This document shows, one piece after another, positions 35,138-44,161 of a stretch of DNA of 64,000 nt. The stretch is from AP-15 sp963846635 (GTDB taxonomy: Bacteria; Pseudomonadota; Alphaproteobacteria; ATCC43930; CGMCC-115725). How positions within the stretch are numbered: the stretch's first letter is position 1; each line of letters begins with the position of its first letter. A program made the translations under genes and the position numbers. The stretch lies in NCBI GenBank assembly GCA_963846635.1, contig CAWJXM010000059.1:308597-372596 (forward strand), read 5' to 3'. The notes beneath the pieces are model-generated. The model saw only the letters and a list, made by a program, of their open reading frames with translations, ran no database searches and had not been told where the DNA came from.

Positions 35138-35444
35138 TTGGCGTCGTTGTCATTGCGCAGTCCTACGCGTAAATTGCGGTCCGGCCGCAGGAGGCGGTCA
35201 GTGTTTTTCCATGATTTCCAGCCGGGAACCTACCGTCTTACGGTTACAGCCCTACGGGACCCCGACAAACTATATCGACACCCTCCAGCTCACACCGGGC
35301 ACAGAGGCCTATGTGCAAGTCGAACCGGTGCCTGATTGGGAAGTGGGATCCACTAACGGCGGTGGCAGCTTTATCGTTGCCACCATGTTGCCGCAAGAGG
35401 CTCAGGCATACATGCAGTTGATGAAGACCCTCGGACAGCGCTGA
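35138..35444 (+). pseudogene. Remnant of a small exported protein
   Basis: Two frames join into one sequence: VFFHDFQPGTYRLTV (from about 35202) and, after deletion of one base near 35250, QPYGTPTNYIDTLQLTPGTE, then AYVQVEPVPDWEVGS and FIVATMLPQEAQAYMQLMKT. This resembles the C-terminal half of a DUF2846-like lipoprotein (PGTYxxxV...LQLxPGxxxYLQV). The signal peptide and N-terminal half are missing. Fragment status is clear; identity to a specific family is tentative. Confidence 0.5.
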
Positions 35445-35482
35445 TTTAGCGCGGTTACGAATTGTTGAATAGGGAGGTGGGG

Positions 35483-38197
35483 ATGGCCCAGAGCCCGACG
35501 ACCGAACCGGCCAAGACGACGGAAGCGTTGCGTCTCGATGAAGCGCGGGAAAAGGGAATCCCGTGGCGCCAGTGGGGGCCGTACCTCAGCGAGCGGCAAT
35601 GGGGCACGGTGCGCGAAGACTACAGCGAAGACGGCAATGCCTGGAACTATTTCAGCCATGACCAGGCGCGGTCGCGCGCCTATCACTGGGGCGAAGACGG
35701 CATCGCCGGGATTAGCGACGACCATCAGCGGCTGTGTTTTGCGCTCGCCTTATGGAACGGCAAGGACCCGATCCTGAAGGAACGGATGTTTGGCCTGACC
35801 AACAGCGAGGCCAATCACGGCGAGGACGTCAAGGAATACTACTATTACCTCGACAGCACGCCAACCCATTCGTACATGAAATACCTCTACAAATATCCGC
35901 AGAATGCCTATCCCTACAACGATCTGATCGAAACCAGCCGACGGCGCAGCCGCAACGATCCCGAATACGAATTGCTCGACACCGGTATATTCAATGAAGA
36001 CCGGTACTTTGATGTTTTCGTCGAGTATGCAAAGGCGGCGCCGGATGACATCCTGATCGAGATCAATGTCGCCAATCGCGGACCCGAGGCGGTCAGTCTG
36101 CAGGTGTTGCCGACCCTATGGTTCCGCAACACCTGGGCATGGTGGCCGGAATTGCCAAAGCCGTCGTTATCGGCAATGCGGACCGGCGTTACGGCAATCA
36201 GCGCGTCACATGGCGAACTCGGCCAATATTTTCTCTATTGCGACGCCAATCCGCCGCTGCTGTTTACCGAAAACGATACCAATAACCAGCGCCTGTTCGG
36301 CACCGCCAATGCGACCCCTTATGTCAAGGACAGCATCAACGGCTATGTGGTTGCGGGCAGACAGGAAGCAATCAACCCGAACCAGACCGGGACCAAGGCG
36401 GCGGCGCATTATCGACTCGATGTCGATGCCGGGGCAACCTCGACGATCCGCTTGCGACTGAGTGCAGCCACGACTGGCGCTCCTTTCGGCCGCGGCTTTG
36501 AACAAATCTTTACGGAGCGACGGCGCGAGGCCGATGCGTTCTACCGTGCGATAACACCGCCTGGCGTCAGTGAGGATGCCGCCAATGTCATGCGGCAGGC
36601 CTTGGCCGGGATGCTGTGGAGCAAGCAGTATTTCTTTTATGATACCGACAGATGGCTTGAAGAGCACGGCGTCGATGCACCGCTGCTCTCACCCCGCCCG
36701 GTGCGCAATCGTGAGTGGTTCCACCTGGTCGGCGACCATGTGATCTCGATGCCGGACAAATGGGAATATCCTTGGTTCGCCGCCTGGGATCTAGCCTTTC
36801 ACACGCTGGCCCTGTCGGTCGTCGACATCGATTTCGCCAAGCAGCAGCTCAACCTGCTGCTGAGCCAGCTTTACCTGCATCCGACCGGTCAGATCCCGGC
36901 CTATGAATGGAACTTCAGCGACGTCAATCCGCCGGTACAAGCCTGGGCGACAATCTTTATCTATCGCATGGAACAGGCTTTGCGCGGCAAGACCGACATC
37001 GATTTCCTGAAAGGGGTCTTCGGCAAGCTGACGGCAAATTTCGGCTGGTGGGTCAACCGCAAGGACCGCTTTGGCCGGAGCCTATTCGAAGGAGGGTTCC
37101 TCGGGCTCGACAATATCGGCGTCTTTGACCGCAGCGCCCCGCTGCCAACCGGCGGTTATTTGGAACAGGCTGACGGCACCGCTTGGGTTGCACTGTTCTG
37201 CCAGAACATGCTCGAGATCGCCTTTGAGCTCGCGGCCCACGATCCGACCTATGAGGATTTGGCAACAAATTACGCTATCGAGTTTTTGCTGATCGCCCGG
37301 GCGATGAACGGGATCGGTCCGGGGGGCATGTGGGACGAGGAAGACGGCTTTTATTACGATGTGCTGCGCCTGCCCGACGGAAACGCAACGCGGCTCAAGG
37401 TCCGCTCGATGGTGGGTCTCTTACCGCTGTGTGCGACTACCGCTGTGGAGAAGCGGCAGCGCGAGCAGGCTCCCAAACTCGTCGAGCAAATGCTCGATCG
37501 CGTCAGGCGCATGCCAGAGCTGCTCGAATCAATCCATCCAACCGGGCCAGGCCATCTTGGCTTCGCGGAGCGCGGTCTGCTCGGTCTGGTCAACCCCGTC
37601 CGGCTGCGGCGAATCCTGACCCGGATGCTAGACGAGAATGAGTTCCTCAGCCCCTACGGAATCCGCGCACTGTCCCGGTATCATGCCAAGCATCCTTATG
37701 TGTTTATGGCGGGAGGTCAGGAATATCGGGTGAATTACCTGCCGGCGGAGTCGGACAGCGGCATGTTCGGCGGCAATTCGAACTGGCGCGGCCCGATCTG
37801 GATGCCGGTCAATGCGTTAATTATCCGCGCGCTGATGCATTACTTCGCCTATTACGGCGACAACTTCAAAATCGAATGCCCGACCGGCTCCGGCAAGTTG
37901 ATGAACCTGTTCGAGGTTGCTCAGGAAATCACCAATCGGCTGACCCGCATCTTCCTGCGCGACGAAAACGGCCGGCGTCCGGTTTTTGGCGGCGCCGAAA
38001 AGTTCCAGAGCGATCCCTACTGGCGTGATCACCTGCTGTTTTACGAATATTTCCATGGCGACAATGGTGCTGGCATCGGGGCCAGTCATCAGACAGGATG
38101 GACCGGGGTCATCGCCGGCCTGATCGACATCTTTGGGAAGATGGACGCTGAGACATTTCTGAAAGGCGGCCGCGAAGCCGCCTTTGGTCGCGAATAA
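35483..38197 (+). CDS. GH63/MGH1-like glucosidase
   Basis: 904 residues from the ATG at 35483 (GGGAGGTGGGG before it). The (alpha/alpha)6-barrel part shows GH63/mannosylglycerate-hydrolase-like motifs: SHDQARSRAYHWGEDGIAGI near residue 60, DKWEYPWFAAWDLAFHTLAL and YEWNFSDVNPPVQAWAT in the centre, and SNWRGPIWMPVNALIIRALM near 770, where the general acid/base residues normally lie. There is no signal peptide, so it is cytoplasmic. Likely substrates are glucosylglycerate-type compatible solutes or small alpha-glucosides. It is the first gene of the sulfatase region; a truncated paralogue lies at 41618. Confidence 0.87.
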   Translation: MAQSPTTEPAKTTEALRLDEAREKGIPWRQWGPYLSERQWGTVREDYSEDGNAWNYFSHDQARSRAYHWGEDGIAGISDDHQRLCFALALWNGKDPILKERMFGLTNSEANHGEDVKEYYYYLDSTPTHSYMKYLYKYPQNAYPYNDLIETSRRRSRNDPEYELLDTGIFNEDRYFDVFVEYAKAAPDDILIEINVANRGPEAVSLQVLPTLWFRNTWAWWPELPKPSLSAMRTGVTAISASHGELGQYFLYCDANPPLLFTENDTNNQRLFGTANATPYVKDSINGYVVAGRQEAINPNQTGTKAAAHYRLDVDAGATSTIRLRLSAATTGAPFGRGFEQIFTERRREADAFYRAITPPGVSEDAANVMRQALAGMLWSKQYFFYDTDRWLEEHGVDAPLLSPRPVRNREWFHLVGDHVISMPDKWEYPWFAAWDLAFHTLALSVVDIDFAKQQLNLLLSQLYLHPTGQIPAYEWNFSDVNPPVQAWATIFIYRMEQALRGKTDIDFLKGVFGKLTANFGWWVNRKDRFGRSLFEGGFLGLDNIGVFDRSAPLPTGGYLEQADGTAWVALFCQNMLEIAFELAAHDPTYEDLATNYAIEFLLIARAMNGIGPGGMWDEEDGFYYDVLRLPDGNATRLKVRSMVGLLPLCATTAVEKRQREQAPKLVEQMLDRVRRMPELLESIHPTGPGHLGFAERGLLGLVNPVRLRRILTRMLDENEFLSPYGIRALSRYHAKHPYVFMAGGQEYRVNYLPAESDSGMFGGNSNWRGPIWMPVNALIIRALMHYFAYYGDNFKIECPTGSGKLMNLFEVAQEITNRLTRIFLRDENGRRPVFGGAEKFQSDPYWRDHLLFYEYFHGDNGAGIGASHQTGWTGVIAGLIDIFGKMDAETFLKGGREAAFGRE

Positions 38198-38371
38198 AGG
38201 AATGTCGCCCCAGCTAGGGTCGGCTGGAGAATGCCCTGGGCGACGCTTCCGCAGGCAAGGGAAACCGAACGACGACACCGTCTTTCGCAAACATGAGCGA
38301 GCAAGGCGGAAATTCCGGCCCATGGCCATGCGAGCGGCGTCGCGAGCAATGCAACGAAAGAGGGGAGACCA

Positions 38372-40750
38372 ATGAGCGGTTCCGACGACAAGCTGCAGCG
38401 CAACGTGCTTCCGATACCGGATCGACCGCGAACCGGGCTGATCACCTATGACGCGAGGGATCCGGACACAAAATTCCCGCCAATCGAGCAGTTGCGCCCG
38501 CCCAAGGGCGCGCCTAACATGCTGCTGATCCTGATCGACGACGCCGGGTTTGGCTCGTCGAGCGCCTTTGGTGGCCCGTGCCAGACGCCGCATGCCGAAA
38601 AACTGGCAGCGGCTGGACTGAAGTACAACCGCTTCCACACCACCGCCCTGTGCTCCCCAACTAGGGCGGCGCTGCTGACTGGGCGCAACCACCACTCCGC
38701 GGGCATGGGCGGCATCACCGAGATCGCCACCGGCGCGCCGGGCTACAGCTCGGTGCTGCCTAATACGATCTCGCCGCTTGCCCGGACCTTGAAGCTCAAC
38801 GGCTACTCGACCGCGCAGTTTGGCAAATGCCATGAAGTGCCGGTATGGCAGACGAGCCCGGTCGGACCATTCGATGCGTGGCCCACCGGCGGCGGCGGGT
38901 TCGAGTACTTCTACGGGTTTATCGGCGGCGAGGCGAACCAATGGTATCCCACGCTATACGAGGGGACCACGCCGGTCGAGCCGAAGAAGACGCCGGAAGA
39001 GGGCTACCACTTCATGGCGGACATGACCGACAAAGCGATGGCCTGGGTGTCACAGCAGAAGGCGCTGGCGCCCGACAAACCGTTCTTCGTCTACTTCGCG
39101 CCGGGTGCCACCCACGCGCCTCACCATGTGCCCAAGGAATGGGCCGACAAATACAAGGGCAAGTTCGACCAAGGATGGGACAAATTGCGCGAAGAGACCA
39201 TCGCCCGGCAGAAGACGCTGGGCGTAATCCCGGCGGACTGCCAACTCACCGCGCGCCACACGGAAATCCCGGCGTGGGACGACATGCCAGAGGCACTGAA
39301 GCCGATCCTGCGCCGTCAAATGGAGGTCTATGCGGGGTTTCTGGAGTACACCGACCACCATGTCGGACGCCTGATCGATGGGCTACAAAAGCTCACGATC
39401 CTCGACGACACGCTCGTCTACTACATCATCGGCGACAACGGCGCCTCGGCCGAGGGCACGTTGAACGGCGCATATAACGAGATGGCCAATTTCAATGGCC
39501 TGGCGGCCCTGGAGACTCCGGAATTCCTGATGGAGCGGTACGAAAAGCTCGGCGGGCCGGAATCTTACAACCATTACGCCGTGGGTTGGGCACACGCAAT
39601 GAGCACCCCCTACCAGTGGACCAAGCAGGTCGCTTCCCACTGGGGTGGGACCCGCAATGGCACCATCGTGCACTGGCCCAACGGCATCAAGGCCAAAGGC
39701 GAAATCCGTTCGCAATTCCACCATGTCATCGATATAGCACCGACGATCCTAGAGGCGGCGGGGCTCCCCGAGCCGGTCTCGGTCAATGGCATACAGCAGC
39801 GGCCCATCGAGGGCGTCAGCATGCTGTACTCGTTCGACGATGCCAAAGCCGCGGAGCGACACGAGACGCAATACTTCGAAATACTCGGCAATCGCGGCAT
39901 CTACCACAAGGGCTGGACCGCGGTGACAAAGCACGGCACACCCTGGGTGCTCGTGGGTCGAAAGACCGTCGCACTCGACGATGATGTTTGGGAGCTCTAC
40001 GACACCAGCAAGGATTGGAGTCAGGCCAACGATCTCGCCAAACACATGCCGGAGAAGCTCCACGAGCTGCAGCGGCTGTGGCTGATCGAAGCGACGCGCT
40101 ATAACGTCTTGCCGATCGACGACCGAACCGTCGAGAAGTTCAACCCGGACACCGCCGGGCGGCCGGTGCTGATCAAGGGGAAGACCCAGCTGCTGTTCGG
40201 CGGCATGGGGCGGCTGTCGGAAAACTGCGTCCTGAGCATTAAAAACAAGTCCCACTCGGTCACCGCCGAGATCGAGGTCCCGGAATCGGGGGCCGAGGGC
40301 GTGATCATCGCCCAGGGTGCCAACATCGGCGGCTGGAGCCTCTACGCCAAAAACGGCAAGCTCAAATATTGCTACAATGTGGCGGGGGTGAATTACTTCT
40401 ATGTTGAAGCCGCGCGGGCGCTGCCGGCGGGCGAGCACCAAGTCCGCATGGAGTTTGCCTATGCTGGCGGCGGCCTCGGCAAGGGCGGCCAGGTCACGCT
40501 TTATGTCGACGGCGAGACGGTCGGCGAAGGTGCCATCCCAATGACGCAGGCGATGGTCTTCTCCGCCGATGATGGCTGCGACGTCGGCGAGGACAGCGGC
40601 GCCCCCGTCTCTCAGGATTACGGCTCACGCGGCAATGCTTTTAACGGGACGGTCAAAGGAGTGCAGCTCGCCATCGGCGATGCGGCCGAGAGCTCGGATC
40701 ACCTGGTGACGCCGGAGGACGCTATCCGCATCGCTATGGCACGGCAGTAA
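38372..40750 (+). CDS. Arylsulfatase, formylglycine-type
   Basis: 792 residues. The sulfatase signature CSPTRAALLTGRNHHSAGMG starts at Cys94, which must be converted to formylglycine. Metal-binding Asp56-Asp57 (LILIDDAGFG) and IIGDNGASAEG (second metal site) are present. The C-terminal ~180 residues (from about VEKFNPDTAGRPVLIKGKTQ) form a beta-rich extension typical of the large PAS-type arylsulfatases. It hydrolyses a sulfate ester; the natural substrate is unknown. No signal peptide is visible. The ribosome site is AGGGGAGACCA. The maturation enzyme exists nearby only as a broken remnant (45328). Confidence 0.92.
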   Translation: MSGSDDKLQRNVLPIPDRPRTGLITYDARDPDTKFPPIEQLRPPKGAPNMLLILIDDAGFGSSSAFGGPCQTPHAEKLAAAGLKYNRFHTTALCSPTRAALLTGRNHHSAGMGGITEIATGAPGYSSVLPNTISPLARTLKLNGYSTAQFGKCHEVPVWQTSPVGPFDAWPTGGGGFEYFYGFIGGEANQWYPTLYEGTTPVEPKKTPEEGYHFMADMTDKAMAWVSQQKALAPDKPFFVYFAPGATHAPHHVPKEWADKYKGKFDQGWDKLREETIARQKTLGVIPADCQLTARHTEIPAWDDMPEALKPILRRQMEVYAGFLEYTDHHVGRLIDGLQKLTILDDTLVYYIIGDNGASAEGTLNGAYNEMANFNGLAALETPEFLMERYEKLGGPESYNHYAVGWAHAMSTPYQWTKQVASHWGGTRNGTIVHWPNGIKAKGEIRSQFHHVIDIAPTILEAAGLPEPVSVNGIQQRPIEGVSMLYSFDDAKAAERHETQYFEILGNRGIYHKGWTAVTKHGTPWVLVGRKTVALDDDVWELYDTSKDWSQANDLAKHMPEKLHELQRLWLIEATRYNVLPIDDRTVEKFNPDTAGRPVLIKGKTQLLFGGMGRLSENCVLSIKNKSHSVTAEIEVPESGAEGVIIAQGANIGGWSLYAKNGKLKYCYNVAGVNYFYVEAARALPAGEHQVRMEFAYAGGGLGKGGQVTLYVDGETVGEGAIPMTQAMVFSADDGCDVGEDSGAPVSQDYGSRGNAFNGTVKGVQLAIGDAAESSDHLVTPEDAIRIAMARQ

Positions 40751-40956
40751 ATCGGCTCACGACGCTGCCGGGCCGAATGGCAGGCTTTCCCGCCAAGCCG
40801 CCAAGCCCATTTGCCGGGCTCGGCGCCGGGGCCGGTGACTATGGCAGATGGAGCAGCCCCTCTTACGCTTAACCCTGAGGCTCACGCAGGGTAAGGGTAT
40901 CACGGTGCTGTCGCTGTTGACCGTTTATAGCCGCAACGACGCGGCAGGAGGCTATT

Positions 40957-41478
40957 GTGATAACTGAGATCACTGCAAAACCCCCGCTGCACCAACGCGC
41001 CATGCACGAACTCAAGGAGCTCGTGTTCATTTCTCTTTATCTCTACATCACCATCGGAGCGGTGATCCTGATGAAGACAGCGGTGCTGCATACCCAGGGC
41101 ATCGAGTTCACTCCTTGGGGCATCGCCATCGTCAAGGCGGTGGTGCTGGCGAAATTCATGTTGATCGGCGAGGCCATGAAGATCGGCGGCCGTACCACCA
41201 CCGGCCCACTGATCTGGCCGACGCTGCAAAAAGCGCTCGGCTTGCTGGCACTGCTGATCATCATGACCATCATCGAGGAAGCCGTCGTCGGCCTCTTTCA
41301 TCACCGATCGATCGCCGCCTCGCTCGGCGACCTCTTTGGTCCTCGTCTCGAGGAAACGCTCGCTGGCTACCTGATCATGCTGCTGGTGCTCCTCCCGTAT
41401 TGTGCCTTCCGCGTTCTCGGCGAGGCGCTCGGTGAAGGCAGGCTGGTACGAATGTTCTTGTCGAGCGGGAGCCAATGA
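40957..41478 (+). CDS. Four-helix membrane protein, copy A
   Basis: 173 residues, GTG start with GCAGGAGGCTATT. It has four hydrophobic helices (about 22-40, 54-72, 91-112, 136-153) and a basic C-terminus. Polar motifs at membrane edges are LAKFMLIGEAMKIGG, IIEEAVVGLFHH and AFRVLGEALGEGRLVRMFLS. I recognise no named family. It is almost identical to the product at 45517 and clearly related to the one at 44162, where the same three motifs occur. The glutamate pair in IIEEAVVGLF and the Arg/Glu-rich end are candidates for functional residues. The neighbourhood suggests a role linked to sulfatases. Confidence 0.75.
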   Translation: MITEITAKPPLHQRAMHELKELVFISLYLYITIGAVILMKTAVLHTQGIEFTPWGIAIVKAVVLAKFMLIGEAMKIGGRTTTGPLIWPTLQKALGLLALLIIMTIIEEAVVGLFHHRSIAASLGDLFGPRLEETLAGYLIMLLVLLPYCAFRVLGEALGEGRLVRMFLSSGSQ

Positions 41479-41505
41479 GGCGCAGCTAAGGGAAGTCCTG
41501 GGGCG
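40993..41505 (+). repeat. 513-bp duplicated segment, copy A
   Basis: The segment is identical to 45553-46065 except for one base (41364 T versus 45924 C). The two copies are offset by exactly 4560 bp in direct orientation. Upstream of 40993 the copies still align but differ at many positions. Downstream of 41505 they soon separate through small indels. Confidence 0.95.
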
Positions 41506-41617
41506 CGCGCCCTGGATCCTGCTAGACCCGGTTGTCCCATGAGGAGAATTCGACGAGCTACTTACCACGATCAGCAGCTTTTGAATTCGCATGCACCGGC
41601 GGAAGCGGGAGGTATTC

Positions 41618-41851
41618 ATGGCTAGGAGCGCGACAACCGAGCCGGTCAAGACGGTCGAAGTGCAGCGTCTGGAAGAGGCACGCGAGCAAACAGTGCCGTG
41701 GCGGCAATGGGGGCCATATTTGAGCGAGCGCCAATGGGGCCAAGTGCGCGCGGGGGTTGTCGACACTAGTGGCTTCACCGAGATAGGCGGTTTGCGGGCA
41801 CGTATTGGGCGACTTTCGGCGAGACCCTGTCGGCCGCTCTCGCAGCGCTAG
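41618..41851 (+). pseudogene. Truncated N-terminus of a second glucosidase
   Basis: Starting MARSATTEPVKTVEVQRLEE, the product continues AREQTVPWRQWGPYLSERQW and GQVRA, closely matching residues 1-45 of the intact glucosidase at 35483. After about 41754 the similarity ends abruptly and an unrelated short tail follows to a stop at 41851. The remaining ~860 residues are absent. It is a remnant of a paralogue that once stood behind copy A of the membrane gene. Confidence 0.8.
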
Positions 41852-42051
41852 GGCAAGGAATTTTACGATCGGGTGAATTTTTCAAATCTGCATAGACAAC
41901 GAAGACAAAGGCTTTTTAGTCTCAACTAGGGCGACGATACGCCAGCAGACCGCGGAAAAACCAGCGCATCGTCATCACCATGCAAGGACCCGGGGCGCCC
42001 GCGATCTAATGCCGGGTGGCCCGTCACGAGCTCGACAGAGAGGAGCAACCC

Positions 42052-43164
42052 ATGTACTTCACCGACGACTCGCTGCTTCCGGAAAACCAGGACCCGTTGA
42101 TTATTACGGCGGCGCCCTACGGGCCGATCTGGATGCCGGCAGATTACCCCGAGGACATTCCGGTGACTTGGGACGAGCAGGTCCAGAAGGCGGTCGATTG
42201 TTACAACGCCGGGGCCACCATGCTCCACATCCATGTGCGCGACCCCAAGACCGGCCACATCTCGAAAAATTTCAAGGAATACGGTGATCTGGTCGGGCGT
42301 CTGCGCCAGGCCGTGCCGAAGATGGTCCTGCAGGTCGGCGGATCGATTTCGTTCGCCCCGGAAGGCGACGAGAAGGCGAAATGGCAATCCTACGACACGC
42401 GTCACATGCTGGCCGAGATCGATCCGAAGCCGGACCAGGTCACGGTCGCCATCGGCTCGTCCCTGTACGACATGACGCCGCTGATCACGATGGACGATGT
42501 TCAGGGGACCCATCTCGCGAATCCCGAGCAGATATGGGCATTTTCCCAGATGGTGGCCGATTCCACCTCGGACTTTTACGTCGAGCACCTCAAGCGCCTG
42601 CAACAGAACGGCATCCAACCCTACTTCGCCCTCTCCCATGTCCACTCGCTGATGATCGTGGAGCGTCTCGTCCGCCAGGGTATCCACATGGGGCCGGTGA
42701 ACGGGTTCTTCAGCATGGTCGGCGGCGGCGTGACGGGCACCAACCCCTTCGACTGGCTGGAGTTGTTTCGCCGCACGCCGCATGGCTCGGTGTTCACGTA
42801 TCAGACGATGATGCGGCATAGCTGGCCCCTCGCCGCCGTGTGTATCGCCCTCGGGCAGCACACCCGCGCCGGCATCGAGGAGAATCTCTGGGACACGACC
42901 AAGGGGAAACGCCTGACCTCCGTGCAGATGATCGAAAAGCATGTGCGGATGGCCAACGAACTCGGGCGCAAGATCGCGACCGGCGACGAAGCTCGTCGGA
43001 TCTTGAAGATCGGGGTCACCTACAACTCCGTCGGGGAGACGCTGATCAATCTCGGCTTGCCGCCGAACCGCCGGACGGGTCAGACCGGCTTTGTCGGGTA
43101 CACGACCGATGGAAAACTCCCGATACCGCGGCCAGCCGCTGGTGCAGACGGACACATTCTCTAA
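42052..43164 (+). CDS. BKACE-family (DUF849) beta-keto acid cleavage enzyme
   Basis: 370 residues from MYFTDDSLLPENQDPLIITA (ribosome site GAGAGGAGCAACCC). BKACE enzymes use acetyl-CoA and Zn to convert beta-keto acids to acetoacetate plus a CoA ester; the founder is Kce of lysine fermentation. Zinc ligands His59 and His61 (MLHIHVRDPKTGHI) are visible, as are the later HVHS and VNGFFSMVGG segments. The sequence differs from the lysine-pathway type, so another keto acid is likely. The gene is followed at 145 bp by a tandem carboxymuconolactone-decarboxylase-like gene; the two may act in one catabolic step. Confidence 0.88.
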   Translation: MYFTDDSLLPENQDPLIITAAPYGPIWMPADYPEDIPVTWDEQVQKAVDCYNAGATMLHIHVRDPKTGHISKNFKEYGDLVGRLRQAVPKMVLQVGGSISFAPEGDEKAKWQSYDTRHMLAEIDPKPDQVTVAIGSSLYDMTPLITMDDVQGTHLANPEQIWAFSQMVADSTSDFYVEHLKRLQQNGIQPYFALSHVHSLMIVERLVRQGIHMGPVNGFFSMVGGGVTGTNPFDWLELFRRTPHGSVFTYQTMMRHSWPLAAVCIALGQHTRAGIEENLWDTTKGKRLTSVQMIEKHVRMANELGRKIATGDEARRILKIGVTYNSVGETLINLGLPPNRRTGQTGFVGYTTDGKLPIPRPAAGADGHIL

Positions 43165-43309
43165 TTCTAATAGAGCCTCTAAGAAAGCGCCGTTCGTCTG
43201 TGGCACCCGATGCCGGCGCCCAGAGATCGCGTCCAAGATCTTGCCCTCGGCCCGGGGCAGGATCGGGCGAAGGGTTTACGACCAACTGTTCGAAAAGGAC
43301 ACGAACCTT

Positions 43310-44074
43310 ATGAGCGCGGAAAATCATGATCCGACGCCGACCGTCGATCCGCCGAGTGAAACAGGCCCCTGGGACCCGGCGCTGGCTCAATTGCGCGCGT
43401 GGGATCCTGATTGGGCCGACAGCTGCGTCAAGATGACGACCAACCCGTGGAATTCGGGCGTCTTGCCGCGCAAATTCATCGAGTTGGTCGGGATCGCGTT
43501 GAACGCCGCCTGCACGAATCTCAACCCCGATGGCACGCGCCGCCACATTCGCGCGGCGCTCGAAGCAGGTGCCTCGCGCGAAGAAATTTTGTTCGTTCTC
43601 AAGGCCGCTTCCCTTATGGCCATCCACTCCTGCAGCCTAGGCGCGCCCATTCTCCTTGACGAAGCAAAGGCGGCCGGAGTGAAGCCGCCGCCGCCATCGT
43701 CCGCAGCCACGCCAGCTTGCGACGCGATGCGGGCGGTCGGGCAATGGAATACCGCATGGGATCCGTTCTTCGAGCTCGATCCGGCGTGGACTGACGAGTT
43801 CTTTGCAGCCGTGATCCCGGTCTATAAGAGCGGCGTGATGCCTGCCAAGGAGGTCGAGCTCCTCAGCATCGCCTGCGACGCGTCTTTCACGCACATGTAC
43901 GCGCCGGGGACGCGCCGTCACATCAGGGCGGCCTTGAAGCTTGGCGCGACTATGCAAGAGATCATGGAAGTGCTGAAGCTCTGTGTCGTCCAGGGGGTTC
44001 AGGCGTGCAATATGGGCGTGCCGATCCTCGGCGAGGAAATAGCCGCGCGTTTGAGCACGGATACCCGTCCGTAG
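43310..44074 (+). CDS. Tandem carboxymuconolactone decarboxylase-like protein
   Basis: 254 residues consisting of two CMD domains: about 15-120 (NPWNSGVLPRKFIELVGIAL, DGTRRHIRAALEAGASREEI) and about 140-250 (PVYKSGVMPAKEVELLSIAC, GTRRHIRAALKLGATMQEIM). CMD proteins are normally single-domain and oligomeric; here two copies are fused. Both keep the GTRRHIRAAL helix with His, but neither has the AhpD-type CxxC, so peroxidase function is unlikely. Each half retains one Cys at a similar place (CSLG, CNMG). A gamma-lactone or decarboxylation role is only a family guess. The ribosome site is moderate (AAGGA). Confidence 0.85.
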   Translation: MSAENHDPTPTVDPPSETGPWDPALAQLRAWDPDWADSCVKMTTNPWNSGVLPRKFIELVGIALNAACTNLNPDGTRRHIRAALEAGASREEILFVLKAASLMAIHSCSLGAPILLDEAKAAGVKPPPPSSAATPACDAMRAVGQWNTAWDPFFELDPAWTDEFFAAVIPVYKSGVMPAKEVELLSIACDASFTHMYAPGTRRHIRAALKLGATMQEIMEVLKLCVVQGVQACNMGVPILGEEIAARLSTDTRP

Positions 44075-44161
44075 GATGCCGAACCAAGCCTCCTGGCACC
44101 CTCATCGGTTGCCCGATGCGGCCGGGCAGCCGACACGCCCAACATCGAGGAGGATTCGAAT

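Noticed and set aside
37817..38941. 374-codon minus-strand frame across the glucosidase-sulfatase junction
   Set aside because: It spans two well-supported plus-strand genes and has no family similarity.
41926..43236. 436-codon minus-strand frame opposite the BKACE gene
   Set aside because: The plus-strand product has zinc motifs and a ribosome site; the antisense product is His/Arg-rich and unlike any protein.
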